Source of the DNA: Rotaria sordida
Taxonomy: Eukaryota > Rotifera > Eurotatoria > Philodinida > Philodinidae
NCBI GenBank assembly: GCA_905250125.1
Contig: CAJNOL010000447.1
Location: forward strand, 62,001-126,000
Reading direction: 5' to 3'
DNA length: 64,000 nt
Part shown: piece by piece, positions 22,264 through 33,771 of the stretch
How the letters are laid out: every line of letters starts with the position of its first letter
How positions within the stretch are numbered: the first letter of the stretch is position 1
Translations under genes and position numbers: made by a program
Notes under the pieces: model-generated
Database searches by the model: none
The model's input: only the letters and a program-made list of their open reading frames with translations
What the model was told of the DNA's origin: nothing

Positions 22264-23726
22264 ATGACAACATTAGCTCGACAACGATGGCGTATGCTTG
22301 GCGAGGTTTGTTTTATTAAAAATAAAAAAATAATTAATTTGTAAAATAAAAAATAGATTCTTCTAAGTAAAAATCTTCAAACATCATTTGAACATGATGA
22401 TATATCTGTAATGCGTTTTAAAACATTTGGTTTATATGTAAGAAGTTCATTAAAATCAACTGATGAAGATGATGGTACATGGTGTCTTTTGGAATTTCCT
22501 TCATTTGAAGATAATCAATCAAATATTATTTCATTAGATATTCGGTTTGTTTTATTTTTAAAAAAATGAAAACTCCTAAACATTGATTTTTGTTTAAAGA
22601 TTATGTTCAACAAAAATTGATTATGCAGATCTAATTGGTTTTAATAATACAGGAAATACTTGTATGTACCAATATTCAATTTTTAAAAATAATTGTTTTT
22701 ATTTCTAATAATTTAATTTGAAGGTATATGGCCATCTGAAGAAGTTCTTGCTTTTTATTGTTTAAAAGGAAAAGAAATTTTCGAGTAAAATTATTTAATT
22801 TAATCGAAATAAATAAAGTGAAAAAAAGAAAATATTTAGAAATAAAAGTGTTTGTGAACTTGGTGGTGGAATGACATGTTTAGCTGGACTTGCTGTAAGT
22901 ATTTACTTTGCTTTTTTTTTTATTTTTATTTTTTTGAATGAAAATTATTTAATAAAAATAATATTGTTTGGCATGATAAATAAACTTGTTTTTGCATGTT
23001 AATTTATCTCAGTTGGCTCGATCGATTTCGCTCAATGAGTTTGTTGCCACAGATGGTAATGAAAAAAGCATTGCTAGTATTTATTTATCATTTTTACTTT
23101 GTTTTTTTCTTTTTGTAAAAATTCTTTCATTTTTATTAAGATTTAAATGCGATTTTAAGATCAAAAAATAATCAAGTTAATTGGTTATGTCCAATAGAAT
23201 CACGAGTACTTATATGGACACGACAATTAAATGATCCCAATTTAAAACAACGATTTGATTTTATTATTTCAGCTGATTGGTAAATTTTATTAAAATTTTT
23301 ATTTCTTGTCTTTAGTTTATTCTTTTAGTTTCTTTTTCGAAGATCTTCATCATGATTTGTGTCACACTATTTATTATATGTTAAAAGATTCGGTACAAAT
23401 TTTTTCTTTATTAATTCTTTTCAATCTTTTCTTTTTCTTTTTTTAAGGGTGTGGCAATAAATTTTGCTCCATATCGTTCAAAAAGTTTAAATAGATTTGT
23501 TTCAATAGCTGAAAGATATTCATTTGAATGTAGTGTTTTCGATCATTATGATGAAGATGTTTTCAATAAACATTTACAAGTAGATTAAATATTTACTTTT
23601 TTCATTGTTTAACTGATATTTATATAAAAATGAATTTAGGCCCAACAAATAAATAAACATTATTCGAGTGATCTTCATTATCCAATACTTGTCATTTTAC
23701 GTAAACGTCAAAAAACAGACCAGTGA
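22264..23726 (+). CDS. CAMKMT: calmodulin-lysine N-methyltransferase
   Basis: Class I SAM-dependent methyltransferase of the FAM86/METTL21-like group that trimethylates a lysine of calmodulin in other animals. Ten exons: 22264-22305, 22357-22544, 22600-22661, 22724-22784, 22840-22894, 23013-23076, 23141-23279, 23329-23392, 23448-23579 and 23640-23726. All joins keep frame and give 297 aa. Introns are 49-118 nt, all gt-ag. The N-terminal part has [20 protein letters not shown], a CAMKMT signature. The SAM-binding motif I is CELGGGMTCLAG (from about residue 123). TDGNEKSI follows as the acidic loop, then ISADC (about 204). The C-terminus LHYPILVILRKR matches the family end. It is the first of three tightly packed same-strand genes, with only 141 nt to the UTP23 start. 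Confidence 0.93.
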
Positions 23727-23867
23727 AACTATTTTTATTCTTTTATTTATCATGAACATTCCGTGCATTTAGAATCTTTTTTTTTTTGTTTTTCATTCTT
23801 TATTAATGATAATAAATAGTTCATTTATTCATTTTTTTTCCTTATAATAAAAAGAAAAATCTTTTAG

Positions 23868-26169
23868 ATGAAATTGTCACGTCATAAATATATTCGTCGT
23901 TTACTTAATTATTATCGAACACATTTTAATATTGAACCTCCATTTATAATATTAATTGATGGAACATTTGCATTTGAAGCACTTCAATGGAAAATTCAAA
24001 TTGATCAACAATTAAAAGCTTATTTAGAAACTCAACTAATTATTTGTTCAACTACTTTATGTGCAATTAAAGAAACTGAATTATTAGGTAATATTAATCG
24101 ACTTTTTTTTAATTATATTTATCATAAGAGACAAATATAAATAATAATTAATAGTTTTTATATCAGAATAATAAGATAATATCCCTAACGACAAACTATT
24201 TCTTTTTGGATTATTTTTATAAAAAAAAAATGATTAAATCTTATAGACATTTAATAATCTATCTCTCTTTCTCTTTTATAAAAATTCTTCATATAATCAA
24301 TATTAAGAAAATAAAATAAAGATGTTGATATACATCGGTGGCAGAACGTTTTGAGTTTGAGGTAGGCTCAATAATCTTTATAAGATCTTCATTTGGAAGT
24401 TAACAATAATGAGAAGAGGGAAGATTATATTTATCTTATTCAGATGAAACATAGTTAATACTTATTACTTTCAATATGCATTTTGTAGTATATTAAGTTA
24501 ATACGATTCTGAAAACAATTTGTATCTTGTATAAAGAAAGTATGTAGTTGAAGAAGTACGTCAACATTTTCTTTTAACTTTCGAAAAAAGAGTTGAAGAT
24601 CTACTTTATTGAAAAATAGAATTATGGTGAAGTAGCCATGATCACAAAGAGAAAAGAATTTCATTGTAGATTTTCACGATCAGAAAATGATAAATGATTT
24701 CTTCACACTTATTTAATGATATTTATTTTTATTATTAAATTGTTCGATATCTTTCAAATAGATTCTAAGATAATTATATTAGACATTTTTTTCTCTTTTA
24801 TTCTATAAGACAAGACAAATAAGATTGATCTATGTCAGATAAATACGCAAATCTTTCTTTCTATTCCATTTAGACAAAAAAAAAAAGATCAGGTTAGGTT
24901 TGTCGACTTCGAAATTGAAATCTTGATCCAAGATGTTTTGTTTCAATGTCAATTCATAGTGAAGCTGGAAAAATCTTCTAGGAAGACTCAAGATCCTCTT
25001 GAAAACACGTACATTTTCCTTATGATGAAGATCTGTTTGATTTTGAGTTGAGAAGAATCAGTCCAAATATTTTTAAAGACTCGCAGAGATTCATTCTCTC
25101 GTCTTTGTTCTCTGTTACTAGTGTTGACACTATTTGATTCATATCAAATCGAATAAATTCTATTTAACCTTTTGATGTATTTAGTTCAATATGAATTAGT
25201 AGTGTGATTAGAGGAAACTCACCCTCCTACCTAGAAGAGTTTGAGTCACCCTTGTAGAGATATACTCATCAATCTGAACTTGTCCAACAGCTCTTTTTCT
25301 AGTTATATCAATGATATTAATGCTAAATATGATCTTCTCTATTATAAAAGATCTAATATATTAAAAGAAGGCCTAACAATAGAAAACAAATGTTTCTGTG
25401 TTTGTTTTATTCTCGTAGTAAAATAATCGATGGATTTGTTGTTAACTCGATCAAATTTGGTGTAGTTGAGAATTTAATCTAATAGAAAAAAAAAGATAAT
25501 AAAATGAAATAAAATAAAAATTTAGGTGGAATTGCATATGGTGCAATGTTAATATTAAAACAATATGATATAATAAAATGTGATCATTATCCATCAATAT
25601 CAGCTGAAAAATGTTTTCAAAAAATTTTAATCAAAGATAAAACTAAAAAATATTTTCTTGCATCACAAGTATTTTTAATTATTTTTATTATTTTTATTTA
25701 ATAAAAAAAAAAATTAATTTATTTGAATATATAGTCATTATCATTACGTGAATTCAGTCGTATTAATCGTCCAGATTTACCAACAATGTTAATAAGACAT
25801 AATGCTATTAATTTAGAACGTCCATCAATAAATTCTCGTGAAATAGTTGAAGAAAGAAAAAACGAACAAATTAATTTAAGTAAACATGAATCAAATGTTT
25901 TAAAAAAAATCAAACATGAACTTAATCTTGATGAAAATGAAAATGATATTAAAAAAAAGAAAAAGAAAAAACATGGAATTAATCCATTATCAATTAAAAA
26001 AAAGAAAATAAAAACTTTAATAAATCAATCAATTTCAAATAATAATAAGAATTTATCAAAAAAGAAAAGACGTCGAACAAGGCAAATAAGAATGTCATTA
26101 CATTTAAAACAACATTTAAAAGAATTAGAAAAAAAATTTTCTATTAAACAATTTTTTCATCTTGAATAA
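23868..26169 (+). CDS. UTP23: UTP23-type rRNA-processing PIN-domain protein
   Basis: Nucleolar component of the small-subunit processome acting on 18S rRNA precursors. Three exons: 23868-24087, 25526-25668 and 25735-26169 (265 aa). Introns are 1438 nt (long for this locus) and 66 nt. The PIN-like domain covers about residues 25-150 and keeps the first acidic residue (ILIDGTFAFEA, Asp31) and KETELLG. A short Cys/His patch (KCDHYPSISAEKC) corresponds to the family zinc site but appears to lack one Cys. Where vertebrate UTP23 has ATQD, this protein reads ASQS, so one acidic PIN position is gone. The tail is Lys-rich with HGINPLSIKKKK, the hallmark NPLS motif of UTP23. An acceptor (cttttag) abuts the ATG. 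The stop is only 39 nt before the AGPAT5 start. Confidence 0.9.
24088..25525 (+). other. long first intron of UTP23
   Basis: 1438 nt, more than ten times the usual intron here. I see no coding exon and no clear transposon end in it. Small ORFs on both strands look random. Confidence 0.6.
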
Positions 26170-26208
26170 TTCTTTGTTGTTTTTTTTTAGATAAAAAAAA
26201 ACGAATCA
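26170..26208 (+). promoter_or_regulatory. 39-nt spacer with a splice acceptor, candidate trans-splice site
   Basis: Between the UTP23 stop and the AGPAT5 ATG lies a T-rich tract ending ttgtttttttttag (AG at 26189-26190), then 18 nt to the start codon. There is no AATAAA and no room for an ordinary promoter. This is what an internal spliced-leader acceptor in an operon looks like. SL trans-splicing has been reported in bdelloid rotifers. Confidence 0.55.
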
Positions 26209-26843
26209 ATGTTATCAGTATTTCTTCTTACAATAAATTCATTACGATTTGCTCTTCCAATAGTAACACTATTTGGTACAGCACCAACTTTTTTTACTTT
26301 TTGGTTTTTATTACGATCAATAACATTTGTCTTTCCTCCTCATATTTATCGTCGTTGTGATGATCATTTATATTCAATCTATCAAAGATTAGTTCTTTTT
26401 TTCTTTCAAAATTGGGTTCATGTTAAAGTATGTTTATTAATTCATTTGTTTATTTCTCATTTCAATAATAACAGTTGAACATCTACTTTTTACGATAGTT
26501 TACCTTCTTATATTCCTTTATCAGAATTTATTACGAGTTTCATTGGACTTATCAGAAATTCAATTGAGCTGTGAATCCACATTTTTATCAAGTCGAAGTT
26601 GACTCTGAACATATCCGCAGTTTCCTATTTCAAAGTAATAAGGAAACCATCCGAGCTAGAGCCCAGGATTGAACACCAAAACTCGACTTCATCGGAGTGA
26701 TTGTGAAGAATTGTTTTTTAGAATCAATGTCGAAGTTCCATCAATAAAGCAATCAACTACCTTTTCTTAGAGTAAAAAAGTTTGACTCCGTAGTGTGTTA
26801 ACCCGAACTGATACCAACCATTTCAATTCATATTTAACTCTTT

Positions 26844-27170
26844 AGGACATCTTGGTAAGACTAGTAAAATGGTTCATTCTAATAAATCTTTGGAGCCGAG
26901 TTATGATCTTTTTACTGAATTTAAGGTCTATATTGGAAATTCAAAGAAATAGAATTTCGAAGTAAAATTTTGCCCATCGATAAGTCGAATGAATCATAGA
27001 ATATTCTTACAGGTCAGTCAAATTATTGATGAGCAAAATCTGACTTCGAAATTCTGTGTCCTTGATTTTTCAGTATAAACTTTAAATTCAGTGAAACGAT
27101 CATAACTTGACTCGAAAGACTCATCGAAATGAATCATTTTAGGGTTTTAATAGTCCCACCAAGATATCCT
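26844..27170. mobile_element. foldback element in AGPAT5 intron 1
   Basis: Arms of about 160 bp, aggacatcttggtaagact on the left and agtcccaccaagatatcct on the right, pair through most of their length around a centre near 27005 (gttatgatc pairs with gatcataac; gaatttcgaagt with acttcgaaattc). No TSD found. Confidence 0.7.
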
Positions 27171-27197
27171 TTTGGCTTGAATATCATCTCAGACGAT

Positions 27198-27549
27198 TAG
27201 ACTTCTGCAAAATGGTCATGGTCCCGGTCACGGTGTCTTGTGACCATGACTGGGATCGTGACTGTGACCAAATAGCTCGTGATCGTGACTTAACAATGAA
27301 AAATTTTGATACTAAAAGTCTGATTTTTGTGAAAAAAAATCAAGGTATTAATTCATTTACGGGTTTTCTTTGTTTTATTATAGGGGAAATCTACGAAATC
27401 AATTTAAATCTTGATTTTGTAGCACAAAAATTCAGCTAGTAATCCAAAATTTCCGTGAACGTGACTAGTTTCGAAAAATCTTCGTGACTATGAACGTGAC
27501 CGTGACGTGACGTGACGTGACTGAAAAATCGTGGTCACGCAGAAGTCTA
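27198..27549. mobile_element. hAT-type MITE with 8-bp target duplication
   Basis: Perfect 11-bp terminal inverted repeats TAGACTTCTGC (27198-27208 and 27539-27549) lie inside a perfect 8-bp direct repeat CAGACGAT (27190-27197 and 27550-27557). An 8-bp duplication and TAG-type ends point to hAT. Both subterminal regions are packed with gtgac/gtcac motifs, and about seven occur in tandem near 27493-27522. Some fall in an ORF (27212-27439), which is not a gene. It sits in AGPAT5 intron 1, 28 bp after the neighbouring foldback. Confidence 0.88.
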
Positions 27550-28801
27550 CAGACGATGCGTATCAGTTCGGATGATTCTCTCATAAGAGAAAAATTGTTC
27601 GTTAAAATAAAAAGAAAAACTTTATGAATAGCTAATATAAAATATCTTGTTTACTAAAGATTGCCGTTGAATCATATATCTACATGCATCTCAAAGGTCA
27701 AACAAATAAAAAGTTCTTTCGAAGATACCTAACTACTAAATATTTCATATTTTTGAGGCATTCATATTGTCAACTACTAGCTGAATAGTTAATTTTTGAC
27801 ATCGAAAGCTATTTTACTAAGCAAGATTAGCAAAAGAATCTTTATGAATCGTTTCAAAAGTTCAGCAAAATCAACTAAAGTCTAAAAAAGAAATTTCTAA
27901 AATGGAAACTTTTCTAAGTTTATCGGAATCTAGGAAATCTTTCCTTAAGTATCTGTCGAATGAAGAAAGGTTTCGTATTAAAGCAACAAATATGTCATTG
28001 ATTCGATATAGGAACATTGTTCAATCCTAAAAGGTTCAAATTGAATAAAAAATTCTTGATTTCGAATATATTTGTTTTGAGTGAAAAAAAAAAGAAATAA
28101 TTTAGATATATCTCCATGGTGATTATGAAGAAATATTTAAAAAAAAAGAAAATGTTTTATACATATCAAATCATCAAAGTTCTGGTAAAATAAATCTTTT
28201 TATTTTTGTTTTTAATTAAAAATAAAAATATTTAGTTGATTGGATAATTGCAAATATGTTAGCTGTTCATCAAGGAAGTCTTGGACATATTCGATATATT
28301 CTTAAAAATGATTTAAAATGGATTCCACTTTATGGATTTTATTTTCAACAAGTTAAATTAAAACAAAATAATAAATAATAAAAAAATCTTTTATATTATT
28401 TAGCATGGTTGTATTTATGTTCGTCGAAATGATAAAGGAGATATTAATCGAGTTGAAAAAGGAATACGTCTTATTCAATATAATGGTTTACCTGTTTGGC
28501 TTGTTATTTTTCCTGAAGGTACTCGATTTAATCCTATTTGTAATCAAGATGCTATTCAACGATCACGACAATTTTCACAACAAAAAGGTTTAAAAAATAA
28601 TAATAAATATTTTATTTTAAATTTAAAATAAATTAGGTTTATCACAATTTGATTATGTTCTTTATCCTCGAACAGGTGCAACTGTAGCTGCTATTAAAGC
28701 ACTTAAACATAAATTAGATGCTGTTTATGATATAACTATTATGTATAATCAATCTTATGATTACAATCAAAAAATTCGTTTAGCTGCACCAACAATGGCT
28801 G

Positions 28802-30081
28802 GTAATATTAAAACCATTCAATACCTTTTTTTTCTATATAAATCTATCTCAGATTAAATTTAGTACGGAAAAACTAATCTTGTTCTATACAGGAAATCTT
28901 AAATGAAAGACATCACAGAAGGTGAAACCTTATAGCGTTCGAGAAATTTTAAAAGTGAAAGAGACTATTTATTCAATACTATCGTCAAAGACTGCCTATC
29001 TAACAGGCCTCGAAATCGGACCACTTTTTTATGGCTCGGTTCGGTTCAAAGTGGCTCGAACATTGTTTAGGCTCGCCCGGGCCCAAAAGAAACTTCGTTT
29101 ACAAAGATGTTTTTTCTCAACCGACAGCTATTCCATATTTTTCGGCTTTTATAAAAAGTAATGAGCAAGGGAAGGAGATAGCGGGGAGAAGCTTTCCCCT
29201 ATCCTTCCCATCAAGGGTGAGCCAAATCTCAGAAAAAGTTATATCAAAAGAGGATAAAATCGTCCGACCGGGCGGCTTATTTAGAGGTCTGCTATCCAAC
29301 AGAAAGAAACTGAAGAAAAATTTTTCTTCTGTCTTTTAACAGAGAGTATTTAAATAACAGGTGAAAATTTTAGTAGATATGGCGTATGTAATTCAGTCCT
29401 TCTTGATCAAAAGTCATCGTAGTGCTCTACATTGTACGAAGAAGTACATAAATAGTCTAACGAAAATGTAAGTTCGCCTATCAGATATTACAAACTATTT
29501 GTTCGAAAGCTAAGTGGTATTACTAAAATACATTCATTCACTTGGAACATATACCGATCGATAGAGCCTGAAATTCTGAGTCTGTTGGATCTCATTCGGA
29601 AAAAAAAATATCAAGAAAAATAAAAAGCAAAAACTTGTTAGATCGTAGACCACTCTAACCCAAAAAGTTCAACAACTAAATGTTAGGAAAAAAAGCATTA
29701 GACAAAGTTATGGTAAATGTCTAATGATTCTAGTCAGTTAGCACTACATTTGACTTCATTTCCTAAATGATTATTTTGTTGAGATTCTAGTTAAGAGCGT
29801 ATTTTATCAAGAGGCAAATCTAAGATATTTTGGATCATATTGAATAATGATTTGTTGGTGTTATGTTTAGTGGTTGAATAGTCTTTTGATGTTGGTTTGA
29901 TGAATGTGAACATTAGTTGGTTTTTTTGCCTCAATATTTGAGCGTTGGCTATTGTCGTGATGTTTAGTTTTGAAATGATTTATGTTTTATCTTGAGATTG
30001 TTTGTATGAATTGAAGAATCTCTAAAATGATTTTTCTTGATATTTAATGATAAGATGTGTTTGATATAAAAAATTGTTTAG
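28802..30081 (+). other. long fifth intron of AGPAT5
   Basis: 1280 nt. The part at 28990-29340 is clearly less AT-rich than its surroundings and carries open frames of 60-102 aa on both strands plus a strong hairpin near 29168-29210 (gggaaggagatagcgggg pairing with ccccta...ccttccc). It is probably an inserted element, but I could not define its ends or recognise a protein. Confidence 0.5.
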
Positions 30082-30539
30082 AATATTTACAAAGTCGAAC
30101 AAATGAATTACATATTGATATAAGACGAATAGGAATAAATGAAATTCCAAGTGAAACAAATGAACAAATATCAAATTGGCTTTATCAAAGGTTTCAATTA
30201 AAAGACAAGTGAAAAATAAAATAAAATAAAATAAAATATTAAATTAATTTATTAATTATTTTTAGATTATTAAAAAATTTTTATGATTTTCATGAAAATA
30301 AAAAGAATGAATTAATAATATTTAGTTCCGATATAAAAGATAAACCATATGAACTTGAATTAGCATTAAGAGAAACAATATATTCTTGGTTTTTTTTTAC
30401 ATTAACAACATTACCATTTATATTAACTGAACGAGGACGTTCAATTTATTGGAAAATATGTTTATTTGGTACACCATTAACTCTTCTATGGATGCATTTA
30501 TTTCCTTATTCACATTTTCAATCGAAAACTGATCATTAA

Positions 30540-32851
30540 TTTTAAAGGAAATATTTTGATAATCCGTCCGAGTTTGAATATAATCATATGAAAAAACTAA
30601 CAAAATTTTGTGTGTCTGTTTTTGTTTTTGTTTTTGTAGTTTAAATTCCTATTCTCTTTTTATTTTATGTTTTGTTTTTCATCTATTAAAAAGTTAAACT
30701 AATTGATAAATGAACAAACAGAAGAATTTGATTAAGAAAAAAAAAAAAAAAAAAAATTTTATTTTATATTTTCTTTTAGAAGATTTTTATTTCATCGCAT
30801 TATTTAGAATATTTCATATTAATATTTATTTTTTTTTATTTAAATAAAATATTATTCTTTTATATTAAATTTAGTTTTTCTTCTAGAATTTAATTACAAT
30901 TAAACAGGTATCAAACTAGATTTTTTTCTTTAACAAACAGTAAGTTAGTCAACTTATTTATTTACATTTTTCGTTTGTTTGTGCATTGTTATTTCAAGTT
31001 AAATATTTTCATAATATGATTGTTCTAATTTGCGAAAATGATTGCGTCGAACGATTTGACAATATTTGTATTGTGTTTTTTCTGGTCGATTTCTCAGTGC
31101 ATTCCCTTTTATGACCCAAATGTATTATCTCAATTACTATCTATTTCATCAGGACATTTTCGAATCGAAAAACTTGTCTTTAAGTGTTAAACAACTTCAA
31201 CAAGTTATTTTCTCATGATTTTTGGCACATCTTACAAAATTTGCCGTAGACAAAAAAAAGACACGTTTTTTGACAGAGCTTTCAGTATTTTAGTTATTAC
31301 AAGTGAAGAAAATAGTATTTGTCAAAGAAAAACAGTCTACATCCTAATGTGATTTCACCTGTTACACATAAAAAAACCAATTATGACTGTTTGTGGAGGG
31401 AAAAACTTTAGGTCATTTTGGCTTGTTGTGTTCCCGATATTTCATAGAAGGAAGCATTCTGGAATTCTGAGTCTATGACAAGCTTTACTCTACTAGTTGT
31501 GATCTATTTAACTTCAGATTTTTTAGTCGATTCGTTCCTGAGAAATTTGGGAAATGGGGAGGGAGGGGGGGAAGGCGATGCTCTTAAGAAAAATCATTTA
31601 CATTCGATGTTTATAAAACAGACTCTCGAACATTTCGGCAACTATGACTTTTATACATTAGTGATTACATAGTTATGTATTAATCATTAATAAAAACTAT
31701 CCTCACTTTTGTTTTATATGTGATAAACAAATATATTAAGTTTAAGGAGATCCTTATCAAAAAAGTCACTTTTCATCAAAATTATCCAAATTAAGATAAA
31801 TGCAGAAAATCTTTTTCGATTTTTCTCGTTTTATAGGTTCTCGATCGCATCTCCAAGAATTCTCGAAGGAGCTTCATTGTAACCAATAGTTTTCGTTTTT
31901 TGTTTGAAAGAGCATGTAAAACTGCAGTGCCTATGAAAGCCAGTTTTTTTTTATTAAGCTTTGCTTTTATTATATATATAAATCTTTATATATAATTAGA
32001 GCGCCACTTTTTTAGAGTCATTGAACTTCTGATCTCTTTTTTCCCTTAAAAAGTAAGAGTTTAAGAAAAAAAGATTCTCATAGGCGCTGCATTCTGACAT
32101 GCTCTTGAAGAACAATAAAAAAAATCAAATGAATAGACTGAAAACTACAGAAAAATTTTCAAGACGAAATTAGCTATGTTTTGACGCTTGTTTGGCTGAT
32201 ATCTCCGTCAAACGTCATGGTACAGGACTGAAAATTTTACCACAGCCATGGTTCACTAGCCCCAACATATCCTAAAAGATTTAATGTCATTCGGATGTTC
32301 CTTGCCTGAGATCGATTTTTGAGGGGAAGGGGCTCTTAACTACGATGAAAACTAACAGATTATTTATTATGATGGATAGTTTAGAGTTTTTCTTTTATTC
32401 ATATTTATGAAATAAAGTTCCACATACTGGAATATAGAAACTATGCATCACGAGCTTTATTATTGTGTGAAACTAGCGCAATCGCTCATAATATATGTAT
32501 TTTGTATAGACATTCACATAAAAATAAATGTCAGGCAGCTGGAGGTCTTATATGATTGATTTTGTTCTAGCACACCCTAGAGTTTCACTATGAATAGCTA
32601 TAACGAATGTTTTTTAAAATTATTTTTGCTTTTTTATGTTGGTAACCAAAAAGTTAATCGAATATCTACTTACATAGAATTTATTCTTGTTAAAAGAAAA
32701 TAGTAATTTGTTTATGTGTTAATACATTTGAATTGATCTTTTAATTGTATTTAACAAATTCAAATTGAATTGAAATAAAATCGAATACTAAAATAATAAA
32801 ATATTATTTTTGTATAATTCTATTTAAATTTGAAAAAAAAAATCTTTTTAG
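30540..32851. other. intergenic region AGPAT5 to DR1
   Basis: 2.3 kb without a supportable gene. It contains A/T homopolymers near 30740-30760, a GGA-rich patch at about 31556-31576, and a foldback at about 31908-32106 (listed separately). Confidence 0.45.
31908..32106. repeat. 199-bp foldback element
   Basis: Aagagcatg...tgcagtgcctatga on the left pairs with tcataggcgctgca...catgctctt on the right, with an AT-rich centre containing a tatatata run. No gene content. Confidence 0.6.
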
Positions 32852-33487
32852 ATGATGTGTTCTCCAAATAATGGTGGTAGTGCTAGTGAAGAAGATGATA
32901 AATGTGTTCCGCGAGCTGCTGTATATAAAATGATAAAAGATTGTACACGACAAATTCGTGTATCAGGCGAAGCCAAAGAATTTTTTGTACAATGTTGTAA
33001 TGAATTTATTCATACATTAGCTTTACAAGCAAATACTGTTTGTGAACAACAAGCAAAAAAACTTATTCATCCTGATCATATTGTTACTGGTTAGAATTTT
33101 TATTTAAATTTTCTTTTTTTTTAAATAAAAATTTTAATTTATTTAGCTTTGGATAATTTGGGTTTTAATTCATATAAAGCAAATTGTTTAAATGCAATGG
33201 AAACAGCACAAGAAGAAATGGCACAAAAACGAAAAAAACTTCATGGAAAACCAGCATCAATTTATACTCAAGAAGAATTACGACGACAACAAGAAATTCT
33301 ATTTGAACAAGTAGATTTATTTATTAAATAAAATTTTTTTTTTCTCTAAATATTTAATAATTAGGCTCGTGAAGAGTTACAACAATTAGAAGAAAATGAT
33401 TGGGCACAAACACAAGAATTATCAAAAGAAGTTTTACGAAAAAAAATGGAAGCATCAAGAACTGATGATGATAATTATGATGATTAA
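32852..33487 (+). CDS. DR1: DR1 / negative cofactor 2 beta
   Basis: Histone-fold subunit of NC2 that pairs with DRAP1 and binds TBP on DNA to repress or tune RNA polymerase II initiation. Three exons: 32852-33089, 33147-33310 and 33365-33487. The introns are 57 and 54 nt. The product is 174 aa, close to the vertebrate length. The histone fold covers about residues 17-100 (VPRAAVYKMIKD, EFFVQCCNEFIHTLA, HPDHIVTALDNLGF). It is followed by the typical Gln/Arg helix (EELRRQQEILFEQAREEL), an NDWAQTQ segment matching the family EWLQMQQ, and an acidic tail. A splice acceptor (ctttttag, AG at 32850-32851) abuts the ATG, which suggests trans-splicing or a 5' UTR intron. It is probably a normal functional gene. 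Confidence 0.93.
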
Positions 33488-33771
33488 ATCATTTTCATAT
33501 TAGTTATATTATTATTGTTTTCTTTTTCTTTTTTTTTGTCAAATATATATTCACAACGATCATGTTAATCAATTTTTCTTTATTATATATATATCATTCA
33601 TCAAAATTTCTCTCCTCTTTTCAAATATTAAAACTATTCTTTTTCAAATTAAAAATCAATTCGATTCTTTTTTATTCGAAATTAATCTACGATACTAAAT
33701 CAAACAGACGACTGTATAAAAAGTCAAATTGATCCACTAATTATTTTCTCGGTCAACCCTATTGAATTATA

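Larger units (their letters stand above)
26209..30539 (+). pseudogene. AGPAT5: AGPAT5-like lysophospholipid acyltransferase with an apparent 1-nt frameshift
   Basis: Membrane 1-acyl-glycerophosphate acyltransferase (PlsC family; ER/mitochondrial in vertebrates). Seven exons: 26209-26427, 28106-28183, 28236-28351, 28404-28587, 28637-28801, 30082-30208 and 30266-30539. It has an N-terminal hydrophobic segment (TLFGTAPTFFTFW), motif I NHQSSVDW (the HX4D acyl-transfer motif, across exons 2-3), GCIYVRR, motif III FPEGTR (about residue 174), AAPTMA and a hydrophobic C-terminal region. The order and sequence match vertebrate AGPAT5 closely. Every junction is frame-consistent except inside exon 2, where an A8 run (28139-28146) needs nine A to keep frame between HGDYEEIF and ENVLYISNHQ. 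This is either a homopolymer error in the assembly or a real loss-of-function allele; otherwise the gene looks intact. Introns 1 (1678 nt) and 5 (1280 nt) are long, and intron 1 hosts two transposon-like elements. Confidence 0.85.

Noticed and set aside
22986..23171. 61-aa ORF within CAMKMT
   Set aside because: Reads through intron sequence on both sides of a real CAMKMT exon (23013-23076).
27212..27439. 75-aa ORF with repeated Asp/Arg dipeptides
   Set aside because: It is the translation of gtgac-type repeats in the hAT MITE.
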